The notes under the pieces: generated by a model
Databases searched by the model: none
The model's input: the letters and a program-made list of their open reading frames with translations, nothing else
What the model was told of the DNA's origin: nothing
Made by a program: the position numbers and the translations under genes
Shown: piece by piece, positions 1 to 9,200 of the stretch
Layout: the number at the start of each line of letters is the position of its first letter
Position numbering within the stretch: position 1 is the stretch's first letter
Assembly: GCF_000142805.1 (NCBI RefSeq)
Contig: NC_013082.1
Location: 1,488,001-1,552,000, forward strand
DNA length: 64,000 nucleotides
Direction of reading: 5' to 3'
From: Lachancea thermotolerans CBS 6340
Lineage: Eukaryota; Ascomycota; Saccharomycetes; Saccharomycetales; Saccharomycetaceae

Positions 1-1
1 T

Positions 2-1153
2 GCTAAAATTTACAAGTGCGAGGAGCCTACTTGTCCCGAGCCTGATTGCTACAGATCATTCAAGTCTGACAGAGAAGTCCACCCAAAGTGTGAGCGTCCA
101 GGTTGTCCTGGCCGCTATAAGTTGGTGCGTCATGTCTCGTTCGTAGACTGTCCAGGTCACGACATTCTGATGAGTACTATGCTTTCCGGTGCCGCTGTCA
201 TGGACGCGGCTCTACTGCTTATTGCCGGTAACGAATCCTGTCCTCAACCACAAACCTCAGAGCATTTGGCTGCTATCGAAATTATGAAACTGAAGCACGT
301 CATTATTCTACAAAACAAAGTCGACTTGATGCGCGAAGAAAGTGCACTAGAGCACCAAAACTCTATTCTCAAGTTTATAAGAGGAACCATCGCTGATGGT
401 GCCCCTGTGGTCCCCATTTCTGCTCAGCTGAAATACAACATCGACGCTGTCAACGAGTTCATTGTGAAGACCATCCCAGTTCCTCCAAGGGACTTCATGG
501 CCTCCCCACGTCTGATTGTTATTCGTTCTTTCGATGTTAACAAACCTGGTGCTGAGATCGATGACTTGAAGGGTGGTGTTGCTGGTGGCTCTATCTTGAA
601 CGGTGTCTTTAAATTAGGCGATGAAATTGAAATTAGACCTGGTATCGTCACTAAAGATGAGCAGGGAAAAATTCAGTGTAAGCCAATCTTCTCCAACATT
701 GTATCGCTTTTCGCAGAGCATAACGACCTAAAGTTTGCGGTTCCTGGTGGTTTAATCGGTGTTGGTACTAAGGTTGATCCTACCCTTTGCAGAGCAGACC
801 GTCTAGTTGGTCAAGTGGTGGGCGCCAAGGGCCACCTGCCAAGTATCTACACTGACATTGAAATCAACTACTTCTTACTACGTCGCCTGTTGGGTGTTAA
901 AACGGACAACCAGAAACAAGCCAAAGTTAGAAATCTGGAGTTAAATGAAGTTCTGATGGTAAACATTGGTTCCACAGCTACCGGTGCTCGTGTGGTTGCC
1001 GTGAAGGCTGATATGGCTAGGTTACAATTGACCTCTCCAGCTTGTACAGAAGTTAACGAAAAGATCGCTTTGTCGAGACGTATCGAGAAGCATTGGCGTT
1101 TGATTGGTTGGGCTACAATCAAAAAGGGTACTACTCTGGAACCAATCGCTTAA
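2..1153 (+). CDS. GCD11: Translation initiation factor eIF2 gamma subunit, 3' part (5' end outside window)
   Basis: GTPase subunit of eIF2, which carries initiator Met-tRNA to the 40S ribosome. The frame is open from base 2 with no start in the window, so the gene is cut by the window edge; 383 codons remain of about 527 in S. cerevisiae. The visible N-terminal stretch has the cysteine-rich knuckle ([11 protein letters not shown] and, further on, [14 protein letters not shown]), followed by the G3 motif DCPGHD and the G4 motif NKVD, then the EF-Tu-like beta-barrel domains. The G1 P-loop must lie upstream of base 1. Codon use is strongly biased, as expected for an abundant translation factor. 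It is convergent with SST2 across about 190 bp. The TTG at 122 is not a start. Identification is very secure. Confidence 0.96.
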   Translation, partial: AKIYKCEEPTCPEPDCYRSFKSDREVHPKCERPGCPGRYKLVRHVSFVDCPGHDILMSTMLSGAAVMDAALLLIAGNESCPQPQTSEHLAAIEIMKLKHVIILQNKVDLMREESALEHQNSILKFIRGTIADGAPVVPISAQLKYNIDAVNEFIVKTIPVPPRDFMASPRLIVIRSFDVNKPGAEIDDLKGGVAGGSILNGVFKLGDEIEIRPGIVTKDEQGKIQCKPIFSNIVSLFAEHNDLKFAVPGGLIGVGTKVDPTLCRADRLVGQVVGAKGHLPSIYTDIEINYFLLRRLLGVKTDNQKQAKVRNLELNEVLMVNIGSTATGARVVAVKADMARLQLTSPACTEVNEKIALSRRIEKHWRLIGWATIKKGTTLEPIA

Positions 1154-1344
1154 GCAAAATAATAGTCATTTGTACACCATGAACAGTCATGTCCAGATAG
1201 TAACATAATCCAGCACATATCTTCGCACTTATTCACGGAAAGCTCATTTTCTGTCGCTCCCATTGTATAATCCTCAAAAAATTACCTGTATATTGTGAAG
1301 ATCTCGGGATTAAGTATCGAAAGAGACGCTGAAAAATTACAGAG

Positions 1345-3537
1345 CTACGCAATCCTTGCTTCAATATTCAGCATCACGGCTGCTTCTTGGTAGATTTCAG
1401 AATTGATGAACTTCGGCAAAGAATCTACGCTCATTAGGTGATACATTGATCCCGCAACCTTTTCAAAAAGAGGGTAAATGAGCTTCAAAGTTTTCAAGAT
1501 GCTTGAAAGGGAGTTATCTGCTACGTCATAAACTTTGTTTCCCTTCTCATTAGTCTGAACCTGGCTAGTCATAGTGCTGGCGGTAGTTTTACAGGCCTGT
1601 TGATCTTCAATTTCGGTTGTAGCGCACGTATTATCGTTTTCTATGATCTGAGCCCCCTGCTGCAGCGAAGTGCGCTTGAGCGGAACGCCTCCACGGTCGT
1701 GTGGAAGTTCCATAAAATTCTCTGCAACAGCGGCTTCTGTGGAACATGATATGAACATGCGGGGTTGAGGGCGCATTATTACCTCCGTTATTGACTCTCT
1801 TAGAGCGTGATCAAGATTCAACTGATACGGAGAACCCGAGGTAATAAAAGATGAATATATTTGATAGGCAGTTTCGAGACATTCATTCGCCTGCCTAAAA
1901 AGAGCCGAGTTGATGGTATTCATGACCAAATGACTGGAATGCTTTGATTTCTTGGTTGGCGATTTATCTCCCTGCTCCCTAGATGTACGCGCCTCAATTA
2001 GATTCTTCAAAACAGTCATCCGCTTCAGAAATTTCTTTATTTCAATGTAGACATCAAGGTTTTCGGCACAGAACTCGCTCTCTAAGTGCGTTCGGAAGAG
2101 ATAGCGCATCCCCGGATCTCGCAAGATGTGGTTTAAGTCCATTATACAAAGCTGCCCTGAGCCTCGGGCAGACTCTGAGCACAAGGTGGAAACGCTTTGG
2201 CTTTTCGCGATGCATTGTCTGCCGACACCCATTCCGCTCGGAATATTGCACGGAGAGTTCAAAACTTTAAAATCTTTCTGGTTTGCTCCTGCATTGTTTT
2301 CTTGATCCCATTGGACTGTTTCCCGGCCCAAATCTGCCAATGTAAAAAGGCACCTTGAACCTATGGAGAACTTATTTTTGCGGTTCTCAGAGGGTTCTAA
2401 CATAATAGGCATAATGAGCCCGTTCTTCAGAAACAAGGAAGATACAGTGACTGCCTCTTTTGGGTAAACGATGTCTGTGCAGTCCATAAGCCATTGCCAG
2501 ATAGCTTTAGTTGAAAAAACGCACTCGTAAAGTCTATTTTTGTTCCTGAAAGTGGTTGGTTTGAAAAGTCTCAAACCGCTAGTTGACACATAATACTGGA
2601 CATGTGAAGTTGAATCTGGGTTTGTAAAAAATCTGTGAGCTAGCGGTGATACTCTAAGCTCTTTTTGCGTTTTGTATCTACCAAAACCAAAATCTGACTG
2701 AGATACATCAGAATCTTGACCGGCTTCTGTGTTCTGATCTCCATTAAAATCCTCAAATGTAAAAGTTTCATCTGCACACTCTAGTAACTTCGAGAGAACG
2801 GGAAGTTTATCGGGATATTTGTCTGGCGACCATATGTTGCAACAAGGTCCCATAAGCTTTTTGAATAGAAGGGATACAAAATAGTCACTGTGCACAATAG
2901 CGTCAGTCATGGAGCTTCTCTCGAAACAAAACAGTTCCATAGAGTTCAGATTTGACTTCAAAATTGGCGGAAGCTCCTTCAGTCCTGCCTGGCGCACGTA
3001 CCGTTGAAGGATCGCCACGCCTTTGGGGGTCGGTTGGATAGCAACGCCGCTTTTTAGGTCGCATCGTGTTCTGTCTGCCGGAATATGGAGCAACTTTGCA
3101 TCCATAAACGTCTTGAGAATTCTACACGCAAGCTCTGGTTGAATTGCGTACGAAACTGAAACAGTTGTCGTATTCATATTTACTTCTAGCGCCAAGTCAG
3201 CCATTTTCGATATTGCTTCTTTCAGACTGAACGAGTACGGGTGCACTCTCTGAAAAGGCGCGCGTAATACCCTATGACTTATGTTAGGCTTTGGCTTCAA
3301 ATCCAAGCATATGAGTAGTATAGCATATACTTTTTTGAGGTCCTCAGTAAAAATGATTCCATTTGGAGTCCGTTTGAAGGTTTTCGAAGCAAGCTCGTGA
3401 ATCGCGGGACTGCGTGCCCAACATTTGTTTGAAGCATCGTCCATTATGAGCGTTCCCAGTGGAAGTTGTACAGCCTTGTGCTTTTGATTGACCGTTTCGG
3501 AGGCTAGACCCTCAACTCCCTTTGACTTCTGCAGCAT
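1345..3537 (-). CDS. SST2: RGS-family GTPase-activating protein for the pheromone-response G-alpha
   Basis: 730 residues; S. cerevisiae Sst2 is about 698. It accelerates GTP hydrolysis by Gpa1 and so desensitises the mating pathway at the plasma membrane. The N-terminal part (about residues 30-185) and a second segment (about 305-402, including STKAIWQWLMD) fit the paired DEP domains that bind the Ste2 receptor tail. The RGS domain occupies about residues 464-605 (LNHILRDPGMRYLFRTHLES, then ENLDVYIEIKKF). The RGS box is split by a long Ser/Lys-rich insertion, as in the fungal Sst2 family. The start is the ATG at 3537. A pheromone-response element sits about 150 bp upstream. Next to BUR1 on the same strand. 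Confidence 0.93.
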   Translation of the reverse strand: MLQKSKGVEGLASETVNQKHKAVQLPLGTLIMDDASNKCWARSPAIHELASKTFKRTPNGIIFTEDLKKVYAILLICLDLKPKPNISHRVLRAPFQRVHPYSFSLKEAISKMADLALEVNMNTTTVSVSYAIQPELACRILKTFMDAKLLHIPADRTRCDLKSGVAIQPTPKGVAILQRYVRQAGLKELPPILKSNLNSMELFCFERSSMTDAIVHSDYFVSLLFKKLMGPCCNIWSPDKYPDKLPVLSKLLECADETFTFEDFNGDQNTEAGQDSDVSQSDFGFGRYKTQKELRVSPLAHRFFTNPDSTSHVQYYVSTSGLRLFKPTTFRNKNRLYECVFSTKAIWQWLMDCTDIVYPKEAVTVSSLFLKNGLIMPIMLEPSENRKNKFSIGSRCLFTLADLGRETVQWDQENNAGANQKDFKVLNSPCNIPSGMGVGRQCIAKSQSVSTLCSESARGSGQLCIMDLNHILRDPGMRYLFRTHLESEFCAENLDVYIEIKKFLKRMTVLKNLIEARTSREQGDKSPTKKSKHSSHLVMNTINSALFRQANECLETAYQIYSSFITSGSPYQLNLDHALRESITEVIMRPQPRMFISCSTEAAVAENFMELPHDRGGVPLKRTSLQQGAQIIENDNTCATTEIEDQQACKTTASTMTSQVQTNEKGNKVYDVADNSLSSILKTLKLIYPLFEKVAGSMYHLMSVDSLPKFINSEIYQEAAVMLNIEARIA

Positions 3538-3685
3538 GGGTTACCAAGCATAAATATATTCAGTAAATCTCCGAACACTAGAATCAACGAAACTTGGTTT
3601 TTGTAGAAATGGAACTTTGAAGATCTCTCGAAGATGCCTCATGAAGATCAAGCCTCAAAAAGCGCAGAACGCTTTCAACGAGATT

Positions 3686-3692
3686 TGTTTCA
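3686..3692 (-). promoter_or_regulatory. Pheromone response element (Ste12-type) upstream of SST2
   Basis: On the minus strand this reads TGAAACA, the full Ste12 pheromone-response element core. It lies about 150 bp upstream of the SST2 start codon. SST2 is pheromone-induced in S. cerevisiae, so the site fits negative feedback on the mating pathway. A 7-base match alone is common by chance; its position is what supports it. Confidence 0.55.
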
Positions 3693-3776
3693 GGACTTGC
3701 TCCCCTACACTAAAACGGGAATAGGTGTTTTCAAAGCCTCAAAGTGCGTGTGCCATCTGCGAATAATTGGATGGGG

Positions 3777-5663
3777 CTAATAAAGATTGGCAATATCGTC
3801 AGAGCTTGGTTTCACGTTTTGCCGAGGTTGCATGTTGTGCACTTCTGGCCTCTCCGCCCCCGCATGGGTGTGTCCGCCCACACCAGAAGACTGGTGCGCC
3901 GAATGAATGTTGTTATTATCTTTCTTTTGGCTTCGTAATGGTGTTTCGTTAGGATTTGTGGTGGTTGGTGGCCGGCTGTTAAATCTTGTATCCGAATAAT
4001 GTGAAGTTCTCGAAAACACCTCACGTGATTGACCATATCTTGAATTCTGAGAGCCAAAGCGCGGTGGGCCTTCAGGAGCGTTAGAGGTTGGGCCGTTGTA
4101 GTAACGTTTCTTGGGAGCATTGTTATAGCGCGTGTCACTTCTGGCGGCTGCACTAGAACTAACCTTCTCGGGAGCGTTGTAACTTCCACTGTAGCGACTT
4201 GGTCTGCTTTGTTCGGAGTGTGTGGAGAACTTAGCTGACTTGAATGGAGGAGCGCTTGTAGCTGCACTTTGGGCTGAACGTTGGAGCCCCCTTTTGTTTT
4301 CAGCGAATGCCCTGGGCCCTGTAGGAGGCCTCGTAGGCGGCGGCTTGGGGCCTGTGCTTGTTGTAGATCCGTTAGGGCGTTTCGGTATCTGTGGCATGGA
4401 TGGTAACGTTTTTTCTATCATATGGCCCTGAGGTGCTGGCGGCGGCAATTGGCTTGCAGATTTATTTTGTTCCTCCTTGTAACGTTTGATGTCAGCCTCA
4501 TGGCACTCCTCACATGGAAGCTGTAGCGCCCGAACTGCGACAGGCTCTTCACTGAAAAACGGGTGTTTTTTAGCAGACATCGCAGTTAACCGCTTGTAGG
4601 GGTCAAGGCACAACAGCTTGTTCAATAGATCAAGCCCTGCATCTGTTAAATATTTCCCAAATCGTTCCTTTATATTGGCAGTGTAGTTGGTTCTGGTTAG
4701 TTCAGCACCTGGTAGGTAACGCGCGAGTTTCCAGTCTTCTGCGCCAGGAGTGCCCAAAAGCTTGAAAATGACGTGGCCCTGGTCGATATCAGTTTGGCCC
4801 TGGAGTATGGGCTTTTTTTCGAAAAGCTCACCAAAAACACAGCCGACACCCCACATGTCAACGGCAGTAGTGTAGTGCTTATCTCCTAACACAAGCTCTG
4901 GCGCCCTGTACCATCTGGTAACTACCACAGAAGTGTATTTTGCGTCCACCCCAGCCCCTCCAGGATATTTTAAATTTGGCGGAGCACCGTAGTAATTTCT
5001 GGCTAGGCCAAAATCTGCAATCTTAAGAACTCCTTTGTGATCAATCAACAGGTTAGCTGTCTTGATATCTCTGTGCATATATTTTTGACAGTGGATATAG
5101 TTGATTCCTTCCAAAATTTGCAGCAGTATATTCTTAATAGCCGCCATTTCCAGCTTTATACGGGGATTGTGCAGTATGCCCGACAAGTCTGCGACCATGT
5201 AAGGTAGTATCATATAGAATGACTTAGTACCGTTGGTGGCAGGTGTTACGGGAGAACTACCGGTTGAACCGGAAGCCGATGGGGGATAGTCGTACACCAT
5301 TTCTATCAATTTGATAACATTTTTGTGATTCAGCTTCCTTAATATTGTAATTTCACGCTGTGCGGTGATTGGGAAGAGATCCTTCTCAGCTTTAACTATC
5401 GTCCTCTTCATTGCGACTTGTCTTTGAGTCTCCAAATGCACTCCTCGATACACCTCTCCGAAAGTTCCCTGTCCAAGTTTCTTGTCTTCTTTGTAGTGCG
5501 CTTGGAATACGGTGCACCCATAAACTCGCTCATTTGGTCTAGGCTTCAACTCAATGTACTCCAATCCTGTTTTCTTGTCTTGCAACACGGGAGGTGTTTG
5601 CTTGACCTTTCCAATCTTATACTTGAAGTCAGCCTTCTTGGAAGCAGTCTCTTCGCTACTCAT
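3777..5663 (-). CDS. SGV1: Cyclin-dependent kinase of the BUR complex (P-TEFb/CDK9 type)
   Basis: 628 residues; S. cerevisiae Bur1/Sgv1 is about 657. With cyclin Bur2 it phosphorylates the RNA polymerase II tail linker, Spt5 and Rad6 to promote elongation. The kinase domain runs from about residue 60 to 370: glycine loop [11 protein letters not shown] at 64-74, catalytic lysine in VAMKR, a PITAQRE helix near 98-104 (the PSTAIRE equivalent), [17 protein letters not shown] and the T-loop segment [10 protein letters not shown]. The C-terminal 230 residues are disordered and rich in Pro, Ser, Arg and Tyr, as in the family. The start ATG at 5663 is in good context. The 342 bp upstream (5664-6005), before ORC4's stop, shows no other gene. 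Confidence 0.95.
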   Translation of the reverse strand: MSSEETASKKADFKYKIGKVKQTPPVLQDKKTGLEYIELKPRPNERVYGCTVFQAHYKEDKKLGQGTFGEVYRGVHLETQRQVAMKRTIVKAEKDLFPITAQREITILRKLNHKNVIKLIEMVYDYPPSASGSTGSSPVTPATNGTKSFYMILPYMVADLSGILHNPRIKLEMAAIKNILLQILEGINYIHCQKYMHRDIKTANLLIDHKGVLKIADFGLARNYYGAPPNLKYPGGAGVDAKYTSVVVTRWYRAPELVLGDKHYTTAVDMWGVGCVFGELFEKKPILQGQTDIDQGHVIFKLLGTPGAEDWKLARYLPGAELTRTNYTANIKERFGKYLTDAGLDLLNKLLCLDPYKRLTAMSAKKHPFFSEEPVAVRALQLPCEECHEADIKRYKEEQNKSASQLPPPAPQGHMIEKTLPSMPQIPKRPNGSTTSTGPKPPPTRPPTGPRAFAENKRGLQRSAQSAATSAPPFKSAKFSTHSEQSRPSRYSGSYNAPEKVSSSAAARSDTRYNNAPKKRYYNGPTSNAPEGPPRFGSQNSRYGQSREVFSRTSHYSDTRFNSRPPTTTNPNETPLRSQKKDNNNIHSAHQSSGVGGHTHAGAERPEVHNMQPRQNVKPSSDDIANLY

Positions 5664-6005
5664 CGTGGCGAAAAACTCGTTAGAATGGTCCTAGAGATTT
5701 GCCCAGGCCGCAAGTTTTCTTAAAAGATTGAAAGCATCAGCGAGCAGTAAAATGGAATTTTAAATTGTGAAAAACGTGTAAAGAGATATCTTTAACAAAA
5801 GTTTCAAGACACTTAACATTTGGATTTTGCCGCTTAACAAATCAATGGATGCATTTCGAACACTGAAAATATGTTAGGTTCAAGTCATTGTTTTAACGGT
5901 GTCGTAATCTTCAAAAGGCTCAAAAACGGAAAGTACATACGTATATTATCGACCCTCAACCGTTCTCTTCCGTTGAGGCAGCTGGCTTAAACGAAACACT
6001 CAAGT
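5664..6005. other. Intergenic spacer, BUR1 promoter / ORC4 3' region
   Basis: A+T-rich spacer between two co-oriented minus-strand genes. I see no ORF, RNA gene or repeat. It should hold the BUR1 promoter and the ORC4 3' end. Confidence 0.6.
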
Positions 6006-7703
6006 TTACAATTGTGTCCAACTATAATACAGTGAAGACCTCGAAACAGTACGCCGCAGTTCTTGGAGAGTGATCTGCATCTGGTATATTCGAAGGTCAA
6101 AGGGAATTATTGTGCCTGTCGTGTGGTAGTTACTTGCCTGAAATGCAGCTTGTGCAGACACTCTGAGCCCTATAGAACCTTTTTCGGTAAGGAAGTCAAG
6201 GTCTATTAGATTTTCCCAAACGTTCTTAACATCCAGCTTGCTCCAGACGCGAAGAGTGCTTTCGAGCATGAGCGAGGTACCAGTAGCTTGAGGAATGATT
6301 GGCATTTTCTTATTTGTATCCTTTACCATATTAGAGTATTCAGCGTAGGCAAGGTTGAAGTTAACGTTGTCTTCAGTTTTCAGTGATACCCTGCCAGCTG
6401 CTATTAGTAGTGCGAGTTCAAGATCAGATAGTGACTTAACTTTAGCGCTCAACGAACTCTCTAACTGGTTTTGATTGTAAGAATGAATCCAACGGCATGA
6501 TTGGATCCCATTAAGAAGACCTTCAATACTGTTTTCTTTTTGAACCAAAACTCTCAGACTATTCATTAAGTGCGCTGTGGATCTGAAAGTTTCAAAGTTA
6601 TTTTTTATTATGCGATTGAGCTCGGATTTGTCGTCGCAAAGCTGTCTATGGATGCATTCATTCCAATTCTTGGCGCAGTGATCATCTTTGTTCACATGTA
6701 GTTGCTCCTTTATTGTTGTTCTGAAGGTCTCGAGTGCATTTATGGTTGGGACATAAACAATGCGTTGAGAGAACCTGCTCTTGACTCGCTTCTCCAAGTG
6801 CTCCACAACGTTCATCTTTGTAGTGCAACCAATGATACAGACAGGTACGCGGGCGTGTTCGACCATGTCGAACAGATTGTATAGTAGGGTCTGTCTAACT
6901 GGACCTGCAAAAGTATCGATCTCATCAAAAATGAAGATGACTGAAACCTTTTCGGCCCGCGATGATGCTGAGGTCTTATTTTGAACTGTGGTGGTGTCGA
7001 TAAGTCGCAAAATCTTTTCGAAAACTTCTGTCAAAGAGCCCGAGCTGATCTCAAAACCTGATGCAGCATTTCCGTGTAGACTTTGCAGCTGTGCCTCGAG
7101 TTGAAAGGCAATGCTATTGATCGCAGCTTGTTCTGAGTGAATAAAGCCATTAAGCTTTACAATGACAAACTGCTTTTCAAAGTCCCGACAAAGCAGCGTG
7201 AGGTGATAGTCAATGATAGCAGTTTTGTAGTGAGAGCGCGGGCCAACAACTATCGCCGAGTGACTCTCTTTTTGTATGATAGATTGCTTTAGAATCCGCT
7301 CGATTTCTTTAGATGCATCGCGAACGAAGCCAGGTAAGTGAGCCTCTTGAGCAGGCAGAGTGTTGTTCAGCTGTCGCAGAAGAAAGCTCCGAAATTGGGA
7401 ATATTCGGAGGAGTCAAGTTTCGCAACTTTCTTGAGATTGTAGCCATTCTCGGTCGAATCGTCATATGTCCTTTTGCGTAGGTTGTCAGTACGGCCTTCG
7501 CCGGAAACATTGCTTTCTTCCGGAAGAAGAACCGTTTGCAGGGTTTCGGCTTCCACAAGTTCCTTGTGCGCTGGAACCAGCTCTATTTTTTTAAGAAATG
7601 CTTGCTGCTCATGATCAATCGAAATATCCTGTATAATTCGATTTGCGCTAACTTCCTGTTGTGACTTTCGAACAGGCCTAAACTCTGCGTCGAAGTTCTC
7701 CAT
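6006..7703 (-). CDS. ORC4: Origin recognition complex subunit 4
   Basis: ORC subunit that marks replication origins and helps load Mcm2-7. From the chosen ATG at 7703 it is 565 residues (S. cerevisiae about 529). The AAA+ core has the family's degenerate Walker A (VVGPRSHYKT), Walker B VIFIFDEIDTF, and the very conserved stretches LNGFIHSEQ, ISSGSLTEVFEKIL and RVKSRFSQR. The protein ends in YYSWTQL, as the S. cerevisiae one does. The frame stays open further upstream: an in-frame ATG at 7781 would add 26 residues, and beyond that no ATG is seen up to 7835. I prefer 7703 because the added residues look unlike family N-termini. It is divergent from the RING-H2 gene. Confidence 0.95.
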   Translation of the reverse strand: MENFDAEFRPVRKSQQEVSANRIIQDISIDHEQQAFLKKIELVPAHKELVEAETLQTVLLPEESNVSGEGRTDNLRKRTYDDSTENGYNLKKVAKLDSSEYSQFRSFLLRQLNNTLPAQEAHLPGFVRDASKEIERILKQSIIQKESHSAIVVGPRSHYKTAIIDYHLTLLCRDFEKQFVIVKLNGFIHSEQAAINSIAFQLEAQLQSLHGNAASGFEISSGSLTEVFEKILRLIDTTTVQNKTSASSRAEKVSVIFIFDEIDTFAGPVRQTLLYNLFDMVEHARVPVCIIGCTTKMNVVEHLEKRVKSRFSQRIVYVPTINALETFRTTIKEQLHVNKDDHCAKNWNECIHRQLCDDKSELNRIIKNNFETFRSTAHLMNSLRVLVQKENSIEGLLNGIQSCRWIHSYNQNQLESSLSAKVKSLSDLELALLIAAGRVSLKTEDNVNFNLAYAEYSNMVKDTNKKMPIIPQATGTSLMLESTLRVWSKLDVKNVWENLIDLDFLTEKGSIGLRVSAQAAFQASNYHTTGTIIPFDLRIYQMQITLQELRRTVSRSSLYYSWTQL

Positions 7704-7899
7704 TTGGCGAGGCCCTATCGGCTGCTTTAAAGGAAAATGTTTTGTGCAGGCTATGTTTCCCGCACCGCAGTTCAATAACATTATACTGGGGCAATGAGTT
7801 CCAAGTGTTCTGTATTTGTTTACAAAGTATATCACGACAGACGAACATAACTCGTTAGGTCCCTAAGTGATCGACAACATATGAGTGGGTGGTGCTGAT

Positions 7900-7921
7900 G
7901 GGGAGGGGAGAGGGAGAGGGG
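7900..7921 (+). promoter_or_regulatory. Putative G-quadruplex motif upstream of ORC4
   Basis: Four runs of at least three guanines (4, 4, 3 and 4) separated by loops of 1-3 bases, inside an all-purine tract. This satisfies the usual G3+ loop 1-7 rule. It lies about 200 bp upstream of the ORC4 start and 310 bp upstream of the RING gene. Folding and function are not shown by sequence. Confidence 0.5.
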
Positions 7922-8140
7922 CAGGATCAATAAACCTGCTCGTATATTTGCTTGACCTTGTTCTTTTCTGTCCAAATAACAACTTGTTAGTTGGCTGTTG
8001 CATTTCGTGCGTCAAGGTTCCTACACAATGAAAATAGGGAAAATTAATTAACACAACGCTTACGTAACAAATAGATGGTTCGGCCGATCAAAAAGGCGAC
8101 GATGCTGTTGAACTAGGTGCCATGTTTTAATGGCCCAGAG

Positions 8141-8148
8141 TATATAAG
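8141..8148 (+). promoter_or_regulatory. TATA box of the RING-H2 gene
   Basis: TATATAAG, 87 bp before the ATG at 8235 and in the correct orientation. A consensus TATA box is a minority feature in yeast and is usually linked to regulated genes, so it supports 8235-9038 being a real, probably inducible gene. Confidence 0.55.
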
Positions 8149-8234
8149 TTCACTGTAGATTTCTTGGCAGATAAAGCGTTATGATTATTCAGAACGCACT
8201 AAAGATAGACTAATTTGGAACCTCAGAAGATTAA

Positions 8235-9038
8235 ATGAATAGCAAGATTTTTGCTGCAATATTTGTACCAGTCGTAATCGTTTCGCTGTTAATCACAGCC
8301 GTGTGTTGTCTCAGGTCCTGGCTGGGGTTTTCTGAGAGCTACCGACTTGATGTTCCATTATATCAGCAGCATGACGGTCCTGACCTTGAAGAATATTCCC
8401 ATTGTGTATCTCAGCTAAGGATTTCCGATGACGTGAAGAAAGAAGTCGAAATCTTATTCCAGGAAAAACCAAAGACTTTAAACCTGAATGAATTCTGTGA
8501 GGTTTTCCCGACCACGCAGTATGCGAGTTTCCGAAAAAACGTTTCTGATGAAGAAGAGTCGTGCGTTATTTGCCAGGAACAATTTAACGAGCTCAATAAC
8601 ATTAGAGTGCTGGGGTGCTCGCACATATTTCACTCGCACTGCATTGATCGCTGGATATGTAGAAATTCTGCGTGTTGTCCTCTTTGTAAGCGCTCATACT
8701 CGTTACCAGTCGGTTCTTGTCATGTGATTGCGTACATTGAGAAGAGATTAGGCCCAAGGTATAACTTGGACAGCTCGATTACAAGGAAAGAAAGTGCATG
8801 GCTTGATGTTTATCCAGATCTTCAAGAATTTGCAGATAAAAAACTAATCCGCTATAGTTCCAAGGCCTGGAGTGCAGCCTTAATATTTTGTCTTGCGACA
8901 AAGTCAAAATTGCGAGGCATCATTATTATCCGGGAAGGGCATCGGAGATATGATCTCATGATGTCCGTAGAAGAATTACAAATGGAAATATTGAGGAATG
9001 AACTGCGCATGCCAAGTCATGAGCAGCGGCACCGGTAG
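8235..9038 (+). CDS. Membrane-anchored RING-H2 finger protein, putative E3 ubiquitin ligase
   Basis: 267 residues. An N-terminal hydrophobic segment (about residues 5-28) looks like a signal anchor. A canonical RING-H2 finger follows: C110, C113, C128, H130, H133, C136, C148, C151, with the conserved IDRW after the sixth ligand and CPLCKRSY at the end. The arrangement (one N-terminal membrane helix, a linker, then RING-H2) resembles ATL-type ligases. The region after the RING (about 160-267) has no motif I know. It lies between ORC4 and TIF3, where my recollection of S. cerevisiae (YPR162C-YPR163C) has no gene. I cannot assign an orthologue; E3 activity is inferred from the finger. It ends convergent with TIF3. 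Confidence 0.85.
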   Translation: MNSKIFAAIFVPVVIVSLLITAVCCLRSWLGFSESYRLDVPLYQQHDGPDLEEYSHCVSQLRISDDVKKEVEILFQEKPKTLNLNEFCEVFPTTQYASFRKNVSDEEESCVICQEQFNELNNIRVLGCSHIFHSHCIDRWICRNSACCPLCKRSYSLPVGSCHVIAYIEKRLGPRYNLDSSITRKESAWLDVYPDLQEFADKKLIRYSSKAWSAALIFCLATKSKLRGIIIIREGHRRYDLMMSVEELQMEILRNELRMPSHEQRHR

Positions 9039-9200
9039 TCATGGCCTATAATCCATATTCACAGCGGCAGTCGAGATCCTCACAATAACCTCGCATCCTT
9101 AGCATTCGTATTCGTGCGCTTTTCAAGTGCTACATCAATTGATATCTAGATTTAAATTACAGTTAAATTTCATAACAGGAACAAACACGTTGAAAATTTT

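Larger units (their letters stand above)
7704..8234. other. Divergent promoter region between ORC4 and the RING-H2 gene
   Basis: 531 bp shared upstream region. It contains a G-rich purine tract with four G-runs at 7900-7921 and a TATA box at 8141-8148 pointing toward the RING gene. No further coding sequence is supported; the short frames on both strands have no recognisable content. Confidence 0.6.
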
